Source: an uncultured Muribaculaceae bacterium
GTDB lineage: Bacteria > Bacteroidota > Bacteroidia > Bacteroidales > Muribaculaceae
Assembly (NCBI GenBank): GCA_910584905.1
Contig: CAJUCQ010000070.1
Span: 180,678-244,677, forward strand
DNA: 64,000 nucleotides
Direction: 5' to 3'
Shown here: piece by piece, positions 44,769 to 53,552 of the stretch
How positions within the stretch are numbered: position 1 is the stretch's first letter
Layout: each line of letters begins with the position of its first letter
Made by a program: the position numbers and the translations under genes
Notes under the pieces: model-generated
The model's database searches: none
Told to the model about the DNA's origin: nothing
Seen by the model: only the letters and a program-made list of their open reading frames with translations

Positions 44769-45635
44769 AAATCCGGCACCGCCGCCCGGAAATACCGCGG
44801 GCGAAAACGAGCTCTCTACCGCCGGGGCTTTACGTCCCAGATGAAGCTTGCGCGCCTCATTGCCGCCGAAAAGACCCACAACCTCATTGACAGGGTCAAT
44901 AAGGAAAGCCACAACATTGCCAAGCACGCGCGAGCCCCAAAGCGTATAATCATGGCTCACGATATGACGCTTGAGCAGATAAAAACACTCGCCGAGGCCG
45001 CTGCCGACGAGCGGAGTAATAAATATATCCTGAATGGACGGACGCTCCATAAATCCCTCGATGCCGAATTCCCAGCCTATAGTCGACACACACGCCGAAT
45101 ACAACAGACTCTGCCAAAAATTGAAGCCGCACGAACGCGCCGCCATGAAATAGACAGCCCCTGCATAGGGATGAAGGACGTAGTTGAACACGGCATTGTC
45201 CCCGTCGATTTCAGGACCCGCCTTTATCACATTGTTATACCAGCGCGTGAACGGCGGCACCGATTGGATTTCCGCGCGATTCCAGTTCGTGGCATCCTCG
45301 GGCAGGCATTCCAGCACCACGAGCGTGCCTATATAAGCTCCGGCGAATACTGCCGTGTTGACCCATAGACGCTTCCAGTCTTTTTCGCGGCCCGTAAAAG
45401 AGTAGGGCAGCTCATAAATCGACGCCCTGTCGCGCTTGCGGATATTGCAGGCATTCTGATTTCCGGCGCTGAGATCAAGCGTGTCCGGATGAAGCGACTC
45501 CGTCAAATCCGGCGCCGCCATTACAGCCGCAGGCATAGCGGCCAAGACTGCGCTGTCGGCCGACTCGTTGGCCTCTGCACCGATGAAAGAGCCGAAGATT
45601 GTAAGAGCCGACAGGATTGCTGTTATACGTTTCAT
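44748..45635 (-). CDS. DUF3943 exported protein
   Basis: 295 residues from MKRITAILSALTIFGSFIGAEA, a signal peptide; the upstream in-frame ATG at 45701 adds 22 residues before it. The middle (residues ~120-270) matches DUF3943: RWYNNVIKAGPEIDGDNAVFNYVLHPYAG, quoted as VFNYVLHPYAGAVYFMAARS, and IGWEFGIEGFMERPSIQDI. The family is found in the envelope of Gram-negative bacteria, with a few hydrophobic segments; its function is unknown to me. It converges on glf with an overlap of 21 bases. Confidence 0.85.
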   Translation of the reverse strand: MKRITAILSALTIFGSFIGAEANESADSAVLAAMPAAVMAAPDLTESLHPDTLDLSAGNQNACNIRKRDRASIYELPYSFTGREKDWKRLWVNTAVFAGAYIGTLVVLECLPEDATNWNRAEIQSVPPFTRWYNNVIKAGPEIDGDNAVFNYVLHPYAGAVYFMAARSCGFNFWQSLLYSACVSTIGWEFGIEGFMERPSIQDIFITPLVGSGLGECFYLLKRHIVSHDYTLWGSRVLGNVVAFLIDPVNEVVGLFGGNEARKLHLGRKAPAVESSFSPAVFPGGGAGFSITCRF

Positions 45636-45746
45636 AGTGTGATTCTCTTGATTTCGTGTGATGTAACCAATTAAGTAAAGGCCTCGCAGGTGTAAGTTCA
45701 AAACGGACGCCAGAGCCTTTAAGTTCGTAGTTTATGAAATTTTATG

Positions 45747-45754
45747 TACTTTTG
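45747..45754 (+). promoter_or_regulatory. -7 element of the cvpA promoter
   Basis: TACTTTTG matches TAnnTTTG. TTCG at 45724-45727 is a weak -33 candidate. The element lies inside the longest open frame and so argues that translation starts at 45788, not 45734. Confidence 0.6.
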
Positions 45755-45787
45755 CAGAACGAAACAACATCAAATACAATTCCAAAA

Positions 45788-46279
45788 ATGGAGCTATTGG
45801 ATATTTTGCTGATAATTGTGGCCGTTTCGGCCATTATTAGAGGGTTCTGTACGGGCTTTATAACCCGCATCGGAGCTTTGGCAGCAATATTCATCGCTGT
45901 CATCGCTGCGCGTCTGTCAGGGCCCTCAGTATTCGCCCGCTGGGGGGCGCACACAGCCCCCGACCACGAGACTCTCGCCCTTGTTCTCAGCTACGTGATA
46001 GTTTTCGTCGCATGCTACCTCGGCGTGCGCCTGCTCGCAAGACTCATCCGATCCGCAATCCATGCCCTGTGTCTCGGTCTCGTAGACCGCGCCGCAGGCG
46101 CCGTATTCTCGCTATTCGAATGGATGCTCGCCGCAAGCATCCTCATAAACATATACGTCGGAATATACCCATCGGAAACTGCACTATTAACCAGCAACGG
46201 ACACACACTGAGACATGCCGTTTTCGACATCGCCCCGGCTCTAATCGGATACCTTCAGGAAATGACATACCTGAAATAA
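45788..46279 (+). CDS. cvpA: CvpA-family membrane protein
   Basis: 163 residues from MELLDILLIIVAVSAIIRGF. There are four hydrophobic segments: about 1-23, 25-42, 63-85 and 100-125. The motif RGFCTGFITRIGALAAI is the CvpA signature. CvpA is linked to colicin V export in E. coli and more generally to envelope stress; its exact role is unknown. It lies 54 bases upstream of sufB, as in other Bacteroidales. Confidence 0.88.
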   Translation: MELLDILLIIVAVSAIIRGFCTGFITRIGALAAIFIAVIAARLSGPSVFARWGAHTAPDHETLALVLSYVIVFVACYLGVRLLARLIRSAIHALCLGLVDRAAGAVFSLFEWMLAASILINIYVGIYPSETALLTSNGHTLRHAVFDIAPALIGYLQEMTYLK

Positions 46280-46333
46280 AACTTACAACCCCTCTATAAC
46301 GTTATACCTCCTATAATACGAACCTCCGCATAC

Positions 46334-47770
46334 ATGGCTAACGACTCCAAAGCCCCGATTGACGGGGAATATAAATACGGATTCACATCCGACATACCTA
46401 CCGACTACATCCCGCACGGACTGTCGGAAGAGGTTGTGCGCATGATTTCGGCTAAAAAAGAAGAACCCGAATGGCTTCTTCAGTTCCGTCTCGACGCGTA
46501 CCGCCACTGGCTGACACTCGAAATGCCGCGCTGGGCACATCTCGACATACCCCCCATCGACTACCAGAACATAATCTACTACGCGGCCCCGAAAAAAAAG
46601 AACGCTCCGGGAAGCCTCGACGAAGTCGACCCCGCACTCCTCGACACTTTCAACCGCCTCGGAATTCCGCTCGAAGAGCAGAAAGCCCTCTCGGGAATGG
46701 CCGTCGACGCTGTAATGGACTCCGTTTCTGTAAAAACAACTCACCGAGAGAAACTCGCCGAGCTCGGCATTATATTCTGCTCCTTCAGCGAGGCCGTTAA
46801 AGAATATCCCGATCTTGTGAGAAAATATCTCGGAAAAGTTGTCGGATACCGCGACAACTTCTTCGCCGCCCTTAACTCCGCAGTTTTCTCCGACGGCTCT
46901 TTTGTATACATTCCCAAAGGGGTGCGATGCCCGATGGAACTCAGCACGTATTTCCGCATAAACGCCTCGGGAACCGGACAGTTCGAACGTACGCTGATTG
47001 TAGCCGACGACGACTCATACGTCAGCTACCTCGAAGGATGCACAGCTCCTATGCGCGACGAAAACCAGCTCCATGCCGCTATCGTCGAAATCATCGTCGA
47101 AGAAAGAGCCGAAGTAAAATACTCCACCGTCCAGAACTGGTATGCCGGCGACGCCGAAGGCCGGGGTGGCGTCTACAACTTCGTCACAAAACGTGGTCTC
47201 TGCCGCGGCGACAACTCCAAATTATCATGGACGCAGGTGGAAACAGGCTCGGCTATCACGTGGAAATACCCTTCGTGCATACTCAAAGGCGACGGGGCGG
47301 TAGGTGAATTCTATTCCGTGGCCGTGACTAACAACCGACAGCAAGCCGACACCGGCACAAAAATGATACACATCGGACGAAACACCCGAAGCACGATTGT
47401 GTCGAAAGGCATTTCCGCCGGACACTCGCAGAACAGCTACCGGGGTCTCGTCAAAGTGGCTAAAGACGCCGACGGCGTTCGAAACTACACTCAGTGCGAC
47501 TCGCTCCTCCTGAGCGATACTTGCGGCGCTCACACTTTCCCGTATATCGACGTCCAAAACCCTACCGCAATAGTCGAACACGAAGCAACAACTTCCAAAA
47601 TTTCGGAAGACCAGATATTCTACTGCAACCAGCGAGGCATTCCTACCGAAGAAGCTGTCGGCCTCATTGTAAACGGCTACGCCAAAGAGGTCATGAACAA
47701 ACTCCCGATGGAATTTGCCGTCGAAGCTCAGAAACTCCTTTCCATAACTCTTGAAAACTCCGTTGGATAA
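46334..47770 (+). CDS. sufB: Fe-S cluster assembly protein SufB
   Basis: 478 residues. SufB is the scaffold subunit of the SufBCD complex, where the [4Fe-4S] cluster is built. Family features are the C-terminal beta-helix with YTQCDSLLLSDTCGAHTFPYI (containing conserved Cys), VEHEATTSKISEDQIFYCNQRG, and VYIPKGVRCPMELSTYFR. Cytoplasmic and of the usual length. It starts a tight sufB-C-D-S operon. No Rrf2-type regulator lies nearby, and I see no TAnnTTTG element in the 54 bases upstream. Confidence 0.97.
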   Translation: MANDSKAPIDGEYKYGFTSDIPTDYIPHGLSEEVVRMISAKKEEPEWLLQFRLDAYRHWLTLEMPRWAHLDIPPIDYQNIIYYAAPKKKNAPGSLDEVDPALLDTFNRLGIPLEEQKALSGMAVDAVMDSVSVKTTHREKLAELGIIFCSFSEAVKEYPDLVRKYLGKVVGYRDNFFAALNSAVFSDGSFVYIPKGVRCPMELSTYFRINASGTGQFERTLIVADDDSYVSYLEGCTAPMRDENQLHAAIVEIIVEERAEVKYSTVQNWYAGDAEGRGGVYNFVTKRGLCRGDNSKLSWTQVETGSAITWKYPSCILKGDGAVGEFYSVAVTNNRQQADTGTKMIHIGRNTRSTIVSKGISAGHSQNSYRGLVKVAKDADGVRNYTQCDSLLLSDTCGAHTFPYIDVQNPTAIVEHEATTSKISEDQIFYCNQRGIPTEEAVGLIVNGYAKEVMNKLPMEFAVEAQKLLSITLENSVG

Positions 47771-47774
47771 TAAT

Positions 47775-48539
47775 ATGAACCACCCACTGCTAAAAGTTGA
47801 AAACTTAAGAGCCGGTATCGAAGGCAAAGAAATTCTCAAAGGTATAAACCTCACCGTAAATCCCGGCGAAGTACACGCCATTATGGGACCAAATGGCTCG
47901 GGGAAAAGCACGTTCTCGGGAGTTCTTGCCGGAGACCCCAGATTCACAGTATCTGCCGGCTCGGCGCGCCTGAACGGAGTGGAACTCCTTGACCTCCCGC
48001 CCGAAAACCGCTCGCACGAAGGGCTGTTCCTTTCATTCCAGTACCCGGTGGAAATACCCGGAGTTACGATGGTAAACTTCATGCGCGCCGCCGTCAACGC
48101 AAAGCGTAAATATCTTAACGAAGAACCCCTCTCGGCCGCCGATTTCCTGAAACTCATGCGTCAGAAAAGAGCCGTTGTCGAACTCGACAACAAACTCGCT
48201 TCACGTAGCGTGAACGAAGGCTTCTCGGGTGGTGAGAAAAAAAGAAATGAAATTTTCCAGATGGCTATGCTCGAACCCAAACTGTCGATTCTCGACGAAA
48301 CCGACTCCGGGCTCGACATCGATGCTCTCAGAATCGTTGCCGGCGGTGTCAACAAACTCCGCACCGACCGCAACGCCACAATCGTAATCACCCACTACCA
48401 GCGTCTGCTCGACTATATCAAACCCGATTTTGTCCACATCCTCTACAAAGGGCGCATCGTCCACTCGGGAGGTCCCGAACTCGCGCTCGAACTCGAAGAA
48501 AAAGGCTACGACTGGATTAAAGAGCAAGTAGGAGAATAA
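47775..48539 (+). CDS. sufC: Fe-S cluster assembly ATPase SufC
   Basis: 254 residues from MNHPLLKVENLRAG, four bases after sufB; the in-frame ATG at 47751 lies inside sufB. It is an ABC-type ATPase with Walker A GPNGSGKST (38-46), Q-loop, the signature-like segment GFSGGEKKRNEI, and Walker B LSILDETDSGLDIDAL. SufC hydrolyses ATP to drive the SufBD scaffold. The fit to family length is exact. Confidence 0.97.
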   Translation: MNHPLLKVENLRAGIEGKEILKGINLTVNPGEVHAIMGPNGSGKSTFSGVLAGDPRFTVSAGSARLNGVELLDLPPENRSHEGLFLSFQYPVEIPGVTMVNFMRAAVNAKRKYLNEEPLSAADFLKLMRQKRAVVELDNKLASRSVNEGFSGGEKKRNEIFQMAMLEPKLSILDETDSGLDIDALRIVAGGVNKLRTDRNATIVITHYQRLLDYIKPDFVHILYKGRIVHSGGPELALELEEKGYDWIKEQVGE

Positions 48540-48544
48540 ACCCT

Positions 48545-49906
48545 ATGGAAAACTCCCTGAATCAATACATCGAGCTGCTCGACGACTCCCGCAGCATCAT
48601 CGACGCTCATGCCCCGAAAGCCCTGAACTACCTCAGACAAGAGGCCGTCGACGCTATCAAAGCCTTCGGTCGCCTCCCGAAAAAAGGCGACGAGGGCTAC
48701 AACGACGCCGACCCCCACTCCATGCTCGCCCCGGACTACGGACTCAACATCTCGCGCGTGAACATCCCGGCCGACGTTGCCGCTTCGTTCAGATGCGACA
48801 TACCTAACGTCAGCACCCTTACGGCCGTAGTCGTTGGCGATGCCTTCCACCCCGCGGCCACTCTCCAAAAAAATCTCCCCGACGGTGTCGAAGTGATGTC
48901 CCTCGCACGAGCCGCCGACCTCTACCCCGACATTACGGCCAAATACCTTAACTCTCTTGCACGGAATTCTACCCCGATGGCCGCGCTCAACACAGCCCTC
49001 CTTCAGGACGGCGTATTCATCCGCGTGCGCCGGGGGGTCGAACTTGAAAAAGCCGTGCAGATTGTAAATATCTTCAGCGCCCCGGCTTCATACATGGCCG
49101 TAAGACGTATCCTCGTCATTGCCGAGGAAGCAAGCTCATTGCGCCTGCTTTTATGCGACCATACTCAGCGCCGCGACCATGACTATGCCGCATCGCAAGT
49201 AATCGAAATCCATGCCGCTGAAGGAGCACGCGTCGAACTCTACGACGTCGAGGAATCAAGCCCGCGCACTCGACGCATCAACGAAATTTTCGCTGATCAG
49301 AAGAAAGATTCGTCTTTCTCCATGACCTCGTCGTCGCTCGCCGGAGGCGACTCCCTGAACCGAATACGCATAAACCTCGCAGGAGAGGGCGCGTCTGCCG
49401 AACTCGCCGCTATGGTCATAGCATCCGGCGAACGACGCGTCGACAACAACGTTGTCCTCTCGCACGCCGCAAAACACTGTACAAGCCGACAGCTCTTCAA
49501 ATACGCCCTTTTCGACAATGCTCGCGGTGCTTTCGGAGGTAAAGTGGTCGTCAACGAAGGCGCCGTCCGCACCGACGCCGCGCAGACAAACCGCAACCTC
49601 CTTATCGGCGACAACGCCACTATGCATTCCGACCCTCAGCTCGAAATATACTGCGACGACGTAAAAGCATCTCACGGAGCCACTACGGGCCAACTCGACG
49701 CGCAAGCTCTTTTCTACATGCGCTCCCGGGGAATACCCGAAGACGAAGCCCGCAGAATGCTCGTACAGGCTTTCATGATGGACGTCGTCGACTCCATCCG
49801 GCTCGACGCCCTCCGCGACCGAATGCGCCTCCTCGTCGAAAAACGCCTCGGTGGATCCGACCCGGCGGCCTCGTGCGCCGATTGCTCCGCAGCATGCAAA
49901 AAATAA
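48545..49906 (+). CDS. sufD: Fe-S cluster assembly protein SufD
   Basis: 453 residues. SufD pairs with SufB to form the scaffold. Typical segments: the beta-helix region with IRINLAGEGASAELAAMVI, VVLSHAAKHCTSRQLFKYAL, NRNLLIGDNATMHSDPQLEIYCDDVKASHGATTGQLD quoted in part as DDVKASHGATTGQLDAQAL, and the RSRGIPEDEARRML turn near the C-terminus. It starts five bases after sufC. The C-terminus carries a cysteine cluster (CADCSAACKK), unusual for SufD and worth noting. Confidence 0.96.
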   Translation: MENSLNQYIELLDDSRSIIDAHAPKALNYLRQEAVDAIKAFGRLPKKGDEGYNDADPHSMLAPDYGLNISRVNIPADVAASFRCDIPNVSTLTAVVVGDAFHPAATLQKNLPDGVEVMSLARAADLYPDITAKYLNSLARNSTPMAALNTALLQDGVFIRVRRGVELEKAVQIVNIFSAPASYMAVRRILVIAEEASSLRLLLCDHTQRRDHDYAASQVIEIHAAEGARVELYDVEESSPRTRRINEIFADQKKDSSFSMTSSSLAGGDSLNRIRINLAGEGASAELAAMVIASGERRVDNNVVLSHAAKHCTSRQLFKYALFDNARGAFGGKVVVNEGAVRTDAAQTNRNLLIGDNATMHSDPQLEIYCDDVKASHGATTGQLDAQALFYMRSRGIPEDEARRMLVQAFMMDVVDSIRLDALRDRMRLLVEKRLGGSDPAASCADCSAACKK

Positions 49907-49924
49907 GATAAGCGCTCTCTGAAA

Positions 49925-51154
49925 ATGACTCCATCGGAAATAGATTCCATCCGCGCGGCCTTCCCTATCCTTTCTCAAAAGGTACACGCCCGTAGACCCC
50001 TTGTCTACCTCGACAACGCCGCTACTTCGCAGACGCCCGCATCTGTCGTCGACGCTATACGCGAAGCTTATTTCACATCGAAAGCCAACGTTCACCGTGG
50101 CGTCCACTGCCTCTCGCAGAAAGCTACAGCCGACATGGAAGCGGGCCGCGAAGCCGTCCGCGATTTCATAGGTGCTGAATCTTCGTCGGAAATTATATTC
50201 ACCCGCGGCACCACCGAAGCCCTCAACCTCGTGGCTTCTTCCTACGGCAGCCTTCTCAGACAGGGCGACACCGTGGTGCTGACGCAGATGGAACACCACT
50301 CCAACATCGTGCCGTGGCAACTCCTCGCTGACCGTAAAGGAATATCCATAAAAGTGGTTCCCGTCCTTGAAAACGGCAGTCTTGATATGGAGGCCTACCG
50401 CCGGCTGCTCGACGAAGGTCCGGCCCTCGTATCGGTGGCGCATATTTCCAACGTCCTCGGCACCGTAAACCCCATAAAGGAAATGGCCCGAATGGCCCGC
50501 GATGCCGGTGCTGTGTTCGTATGCGACGGCGCGCAGGGTGTGGCTCACGAAAAAATCGACGTCCGAGATCTCGGTGTCGATTTCTATGCGTTCTCAGCCC
50601 ACAAAATGTACGGCCCTACAGGCATAGGCGCCCTCTACGGACGAGCCGACCTCCTCGATAAAATGCCACCATATCAGGGTGGGGGAGAAATGATAGGCCA
50701 CGTAAGCTTCGAACACGGCACAACGTGGGCCGACCTCCCTTATAAATTCGAGGCGGGTACTCCCGACTTCATTGGCGCGTCGGCAATAAAAGCCGCCATC
50801 GAATTCATGCACTCCACCGGAATCGAACGCATGAAAGAACACGAAGACCGCCTCCTGCACTACACCACCGAACGCATGCTCGAAGCAGTCCCCGACCTCC
50901 ACATCTACGGCACTGCGCCCGGCAAATCCTCGGTTATTTCATTCCTTATTCCCGGTGCTCACCACTACGACACGGGCATACTCCTCGACCAGCTCGGCAT
51001 AGCCGTCCGCACCGGCCACCACTGCGCCCAGCCTCTGATGGAACGCTTCGGAATCGAAGGCACCGTCCGCGCTTCATTTGCCGTCTACAACACATTCGAA
51101 GAAATAGACGCATTCATCGAAGCACTCAAAAAAGTCAACGCAATGCTCAGGTGA
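49925..51154 (+). CDS. sufS: Cysteine desulfurase SufS
   Basis: 409 residues. SufS is a PLP enzyme that takes sulfur from cysteine for Fe-S cluster assembly. The PLP lysine is Lys227 in YAFSAHKMYGPTGIG, and the persulfide cysteine is Cys367 in RTGHHCAQPLMERF; SNVLGTVNPIKEM and EHHSNIVPWQLLA are also family motifs. It is the last gene of the suf operon, 18 bases after sufD. No sufE or sufU partner is seen in the window. A strong terminator follows. Confidence 0.97.
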   Translation: MTPSEIDSIRAAFPILSQKVHARRPLVYLDNAATSQTPASVVDAIREAYFTSKANVHRGVHCLSQKATADMEAGREAVRDFIGAESSSEIIFTRGTTEALNLVASSYGSLLRQGDTVVLTQMEHHSNIVPWQLLADRKGISIKVVPVLENGSLDMEAYRRLLDEGPALVSVAHISNVLGTVNPIKEMARMARDAGAVFVCDGAQGVAHEKIDVRDLGVDFYAFSAHKMYGPTGIGALYGRADLLDKMPPYQGGGEMIGHVSFEHGTTWADLPYKFEAGTPDFIGASAIKAAIEFMHSTGIERMKEHEDRLLHYTTERMLEAVPDLHIYGTAPGKSSVISFLIPGAHHYDTGILLDQLGIAVRTGHHCAQPLMERFGIEGTVRASFAVYNTFEEIDAFIEALKKVNAMLR

Positions 51155-51188
51155 AAGAATCTTCGCCCTTGCGCCGCCCCCCCCTGAC

Positions 51189-51440
51189 TTATTGACATGC
51201 CCCGCCTTCAACGCGCCCCCTTTCCCGGGCGCGTTTTTTTTCACCCCCTTCCGGCCGGATTTCCCGACAGCTATTTAATATTCTTATGGTATAATTTTTT
51301 TGAGATGATTTTATATTCCTTTCAATTTTACCAAGAATAAGAGATATGGACGTTGATAACTGTGATAACTTTTCGGCGCTTTTCTTGCTTTTTCGGGTTA
51401 TTGAGCTTTATCAACGCAATTCACAAGATTATTGACATGC
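51189..51440 (+). repeat. Direct repeat of a 12-mer in the candidate origin
   Basis: TTATTGACATGC occurs exactly at 51189-51200 and again at 51429-51440. A second short repeat, AGATATGGA, occurs at 51342-51350 and 51462-51470. The first 9 bases of the 12-mer resemble a degenerate DnaA box (TTATTGACA versus TTATCAACA). Confidence 0.6.
51210..51241 (+). terminator. Terminator of the suf operon
   Basis: A 9-bp stem AACGCGCCC (51210-51218) / GGGCGCGTT (51227-51235) with an 8-base loop is followed by an uninterrupted T run to 51241. Confidence 0.9.
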
Positions 51441-51735
51441 AAAAATGCTGAATAACAGCATAGATATGGAATTATTAACATCGTGTTGATAACTCATGGT
51501 GTAGAAAAAAACACCGTTTTACAGCTGTCGAAAACTGTAGATAAACCCCTTGAAAACTCAGCGGAAAGTAAACGATAACTAATTTGGAGACACAGCGGAA
51601 ACGTGCATACGCTACAGCTCTCCTCATTTCCAAATTTATTTACCGAAAACTATTGAAAAGTTTTCTACACTTATCAACATGCTTATCAACATCCCGCCCG
51701 TTAACAAATATTGGAGCAAAAAAATAATAAACGGT
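51242..51735. other. oriC: Candidate chromosomal replication origin (DnaA-box cluster)
   Basis: This gene-free AT-rich stretch contains TTATCAACA exactly at 51671-51679 and 51683-51691 on the plus strand and at 51484-51492 on the minus strand. Near matches are TTATCAACG at 51408-51416 (plus) and 51359-51351 (minus), and TTATCTACA at 51544-51536 (minus), one mismatch from the classical TTATCCACA. An AT-rich block (about 51270-51345) lies at one side and could unwind first. The two rightmost boxes form a 12-base tandem. No ORF of credible coding character is present. Between the suf terminator and the lolD promoter I see nothing else. Confidence 0.6.
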
Positions 51736-51766
51736 TTTGCGGCATGGCACGGTTTTTGTATCTTTG
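51736..51766 (+). promoter_or_regulatory. lolD-like gene promoter, probably giving a leaderless mRNA
   Basis: TTTG (51736-51739) and TATCTTTG (51759-51766) are 19 bases apart, an excellent match. The -7 element ends nine bases before the ATG at 51775, so the predicted start of transcription (about 51771-51773) leaves almost no leader. Confidence 0.75.
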
Positions 51767-51774
51767 TGGAAAAG

Positions 51775-52449
51775 ATGCTCAAAGCCTCACATATAAGCAA
51801 GCGCTACGACTCCCTTGAAGTCCTGCGCGACATCTCGCTGGAAATCCCACCCGGCAAGGTGACAGCCATCGTCGGCCCCTCCGGAGCCGGTAAATCAACC
51901 CTCCTCCAGATTCTCGGCACCCTCTCGAGGCCCGAGCGCGGAGGCCGCGTTTTATACGATGGAAAAGACGTAAGCACGATGGGCGACGCGGCCATTTCAA
52001 AATTCCGAAACGAAAACATCGGATTCGTCTTTCAGGCCCACCGTCTCCTCCCGGAATTCTCGATTGAAGAAAACGTGGCCATGCCCGCGCTTATAGCCGG
52101 ACGTCCGCGAAAAGAAGCTTTCGGCGAAGCCCGCCGACTCCTCGCCGACCTCGGACTCGCTGACCGCCTTTCGCATCGCCCGGCTCAGCTCTCGGGAGGA
52201 GAATGCCAGCGTGCGGCAGTGGCGCGAGCGCTCATAAACAAACCCGCCGTTGTCTTTGCCGACGAACCCACCGGCAGCCTCGACAGCCACAACCGCGAAG
52301 AACTCCAAAAACTGTTTTTCGAATTACGCGACACCTTGGGCGCAACGTTCGTCATCGTTACCCACGACGAAAACCTCGCCGCCGGAGCTGACAGAATTAT
52401 TCGAATGGCCGACGGCCGAATCCAAGAAATCAAAGAAAACCTTTATTGA
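51775..52449 (+). CDS. LolD-like ABC transporter ATPase
   Basis: 224 residues from MLKASHISKRYDSLEVLRDI; the in-frame ATG at 51679 lies upstream of the promoter and in the origin region. Walker A is GPSGAGKST (34-42), then the Q-loop (IGFVFQAHRLLPEFS), signature LSGGECQRAAVARAL, Walker B VVFADEPTGSLD and the H-loop VTHDE. The sequence is closest to LolD/MacB-type ATPases, which drive lipoprotein release or other envelope transport. No partner membrane subunit lies next to it, so the system served is unknown. A NigD-like lipoprotein follows after 18 bases. Confidence 0.92.
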   Translation: MLKASHISKRYDSLEVLRDISLEIPPGKVTAIVGPSGAGKSTLLQILGTLSRPERGGRVLYDGKDVSTMGDAAISKFRNENIGFVFQAHRLLPEFSIEENVAMPALIAGRPRKEAFGEARRLLADLGLADRLSHRPAQLSGGECQRAAVARALINKPAVVFADEPTGSLDSHNREELQKLFFELRDTLGATFVIVTHDENLAAGADRIIRMADGRIQEIKENLY

Positions 52450-52467
52450 AAAAATAAAATACACATC

Positions 52468-53187
52468 ATGATCATGATTAAAAAATTTTTATCAGCCCTC
52501 TGTATTGCCGCCTTCGCTACAGGCTTCACGGCATGCAACAGCGAAGACGGTCCCGACGGACCCGTAAACGGAAGTTTCCTCGATATTGTCACCGTTCAGT
52601 CGGCAGGCTCGACAGGGAGCACATTCACATTCCGTTCGCTCAACGACTCGCCCGAAATCACTCTCACCACCGACCAGTTCTTTGAAGACGTCTCCATCAA
52701 GAGCGGCACACGCATCCTCCTCAACTACATCCCCGAAAGCGGCAAGCAGTTCGAAAGCGGTCCCGTGCGCGTCATCGGATTCACCCGATGCCTCGGCCCG
52801 GATATCACCGTGGCAAAGACGAGCAACGAATCCGAATGGTCATCATCGCCCGTATATCTCGCCGCAATGTGGCGCTCAGGCCAATGGCTCAACCTCCAGA
52901 TGGTGCTCAGGATGAGCACGAGTCCGCGACGCTTCGCCCTTGTTCTCGACCCCGACACCGAAGACTCCGACGAGCCCGAACTCCACATCGTCTTCACCCC
53001 CGACGTCAACGTCAACTTCTCATCGCCCGCATATGCTTCCTACAACATATCCTCCCTTTGGGACAAACCCGAAGTTGAAGCCATAAAGGTATTCTACATC
53101 GGACTCGACGGGCAGGAACACTCTGCGCGCATCATCCGCGACGGAAGCACGGTCATCAAACCCTCCGACCCCGACAAAGCGGAATAA
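52468..53187 (+). CDS. NigD-like lipoprotein
   Basis: 239 residues with a lipoprotein signal (MIKKFLSALCIAAFATGFTAC, lipobox FTAC); the ATG at 52474 is an equally possible start. After the anchor the sequence fits the Bacteroidetes NigD-like two-domain pattern: an OB-like N-terminal part with GTRILLNYIPESGKQ, and a beta-sandwich C-terminal part with FALVLDPDTEDSDEPELHIVF and LWDKPEVEAIKVFY. The protein probably sits in the outer membrane or periplasm. NigD is named for an operon with the Nig1 bacteriocin, but most family members have unknown functions. It lies between the ABC ATPase and a DUF3467 protein. Confidence 0.85.
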   Translation: MIMIKKFLSALCIAAFATGFTACNSEDGPDGPVNGSFLDIVTVQSAGSTGSTFTFRSLNDSPEITLTTDQFFEDVSIKSGTRILLNYIPESGKQFESGPVRVIGFTRCLGPDITVAKTSNESEWSSSPVYLAAMWRSGQWLNLQMVLRMSTSPRRFALVLDPDTEDSDEPELHIVFTPDVNVNFSSPAYASYNISSLWDKPEVEAIKVFYIGLDGQEHSARIIRDGSTVIKPSDPDKAE

Positions 53188-53216
53188 TAAAAAACAAACA
53201 TAAAAAATAAGAAAAA

Positions 53217-53534
53217 ATGGAACAACAGAAAAACGAACTCAAAATCGAACTCACGCCCGAAGTAGCAGGCGGACACTACAGCAACCTCGCCGTTATCGCA
53301 CACAGCGCCAACGAATTTTTCCTTGACTTCATCACCGTCGCTCCCAACATGCCGCAGGCAAAGGTTGTCAGCCGCATCATCATGAGCCCCGAGAACGCCA
53401 AGAACCTCCTCTTCGCTCTCCGCGACAACCTCGCAAAATATGAACAGACCTTCGGCGAAATCACTCGCAAAGAACCCAAGGGCGGAAAACCCGCAGGCGG
53501 TAAGGGCGAAATTCCCAACCCCTTCATGGCATAA
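53217..53534 (+). CDS. DUF3467 protein
   Basis: 105 residues, small and probably cytoplasmic. It matches DUF3467 of Bacteroidetes and relatives: IELTPEVAGGHYSNLAVIAH, EFFLDFITVAPNMPQAKVVSR and MSPENAKNLLFALRDNLAKYE. The tail is a Gly/Lys-rich stretch (KEPKGGKPAGGKGE) ending NPFMA. The function is unknown. The A-rich stretch before the ATG (53190-53216) and the 18-base gap to cysS suggest one transcript with its neighbours. Confidence 0.9.
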   Translation: MEQQKNELKIELTPEVAGGHYSNLAVIAHSANEFFLDFITVAPNMPQAKVVSRIIMSPENAKNLLFALRDNLAKYEQTFGEITRKEPKGGKPAGGKGEIPNPFMA

Positions 53535-53552
53535 ACCCTCAAAAAGGAAAAA

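Noticed and set aside
49256..50548. 430-residue open frame antisense to sufD-sufS
   Set aside because: The sense strand holds clear SufD and SufS with catalytic residues; this is a shadow.
51679..51774. Upstream start for the LolD-like gene
   Set aside because: It would put the promoter inside the coding sequence and adds 32 residues not present in LolD-type proteins.
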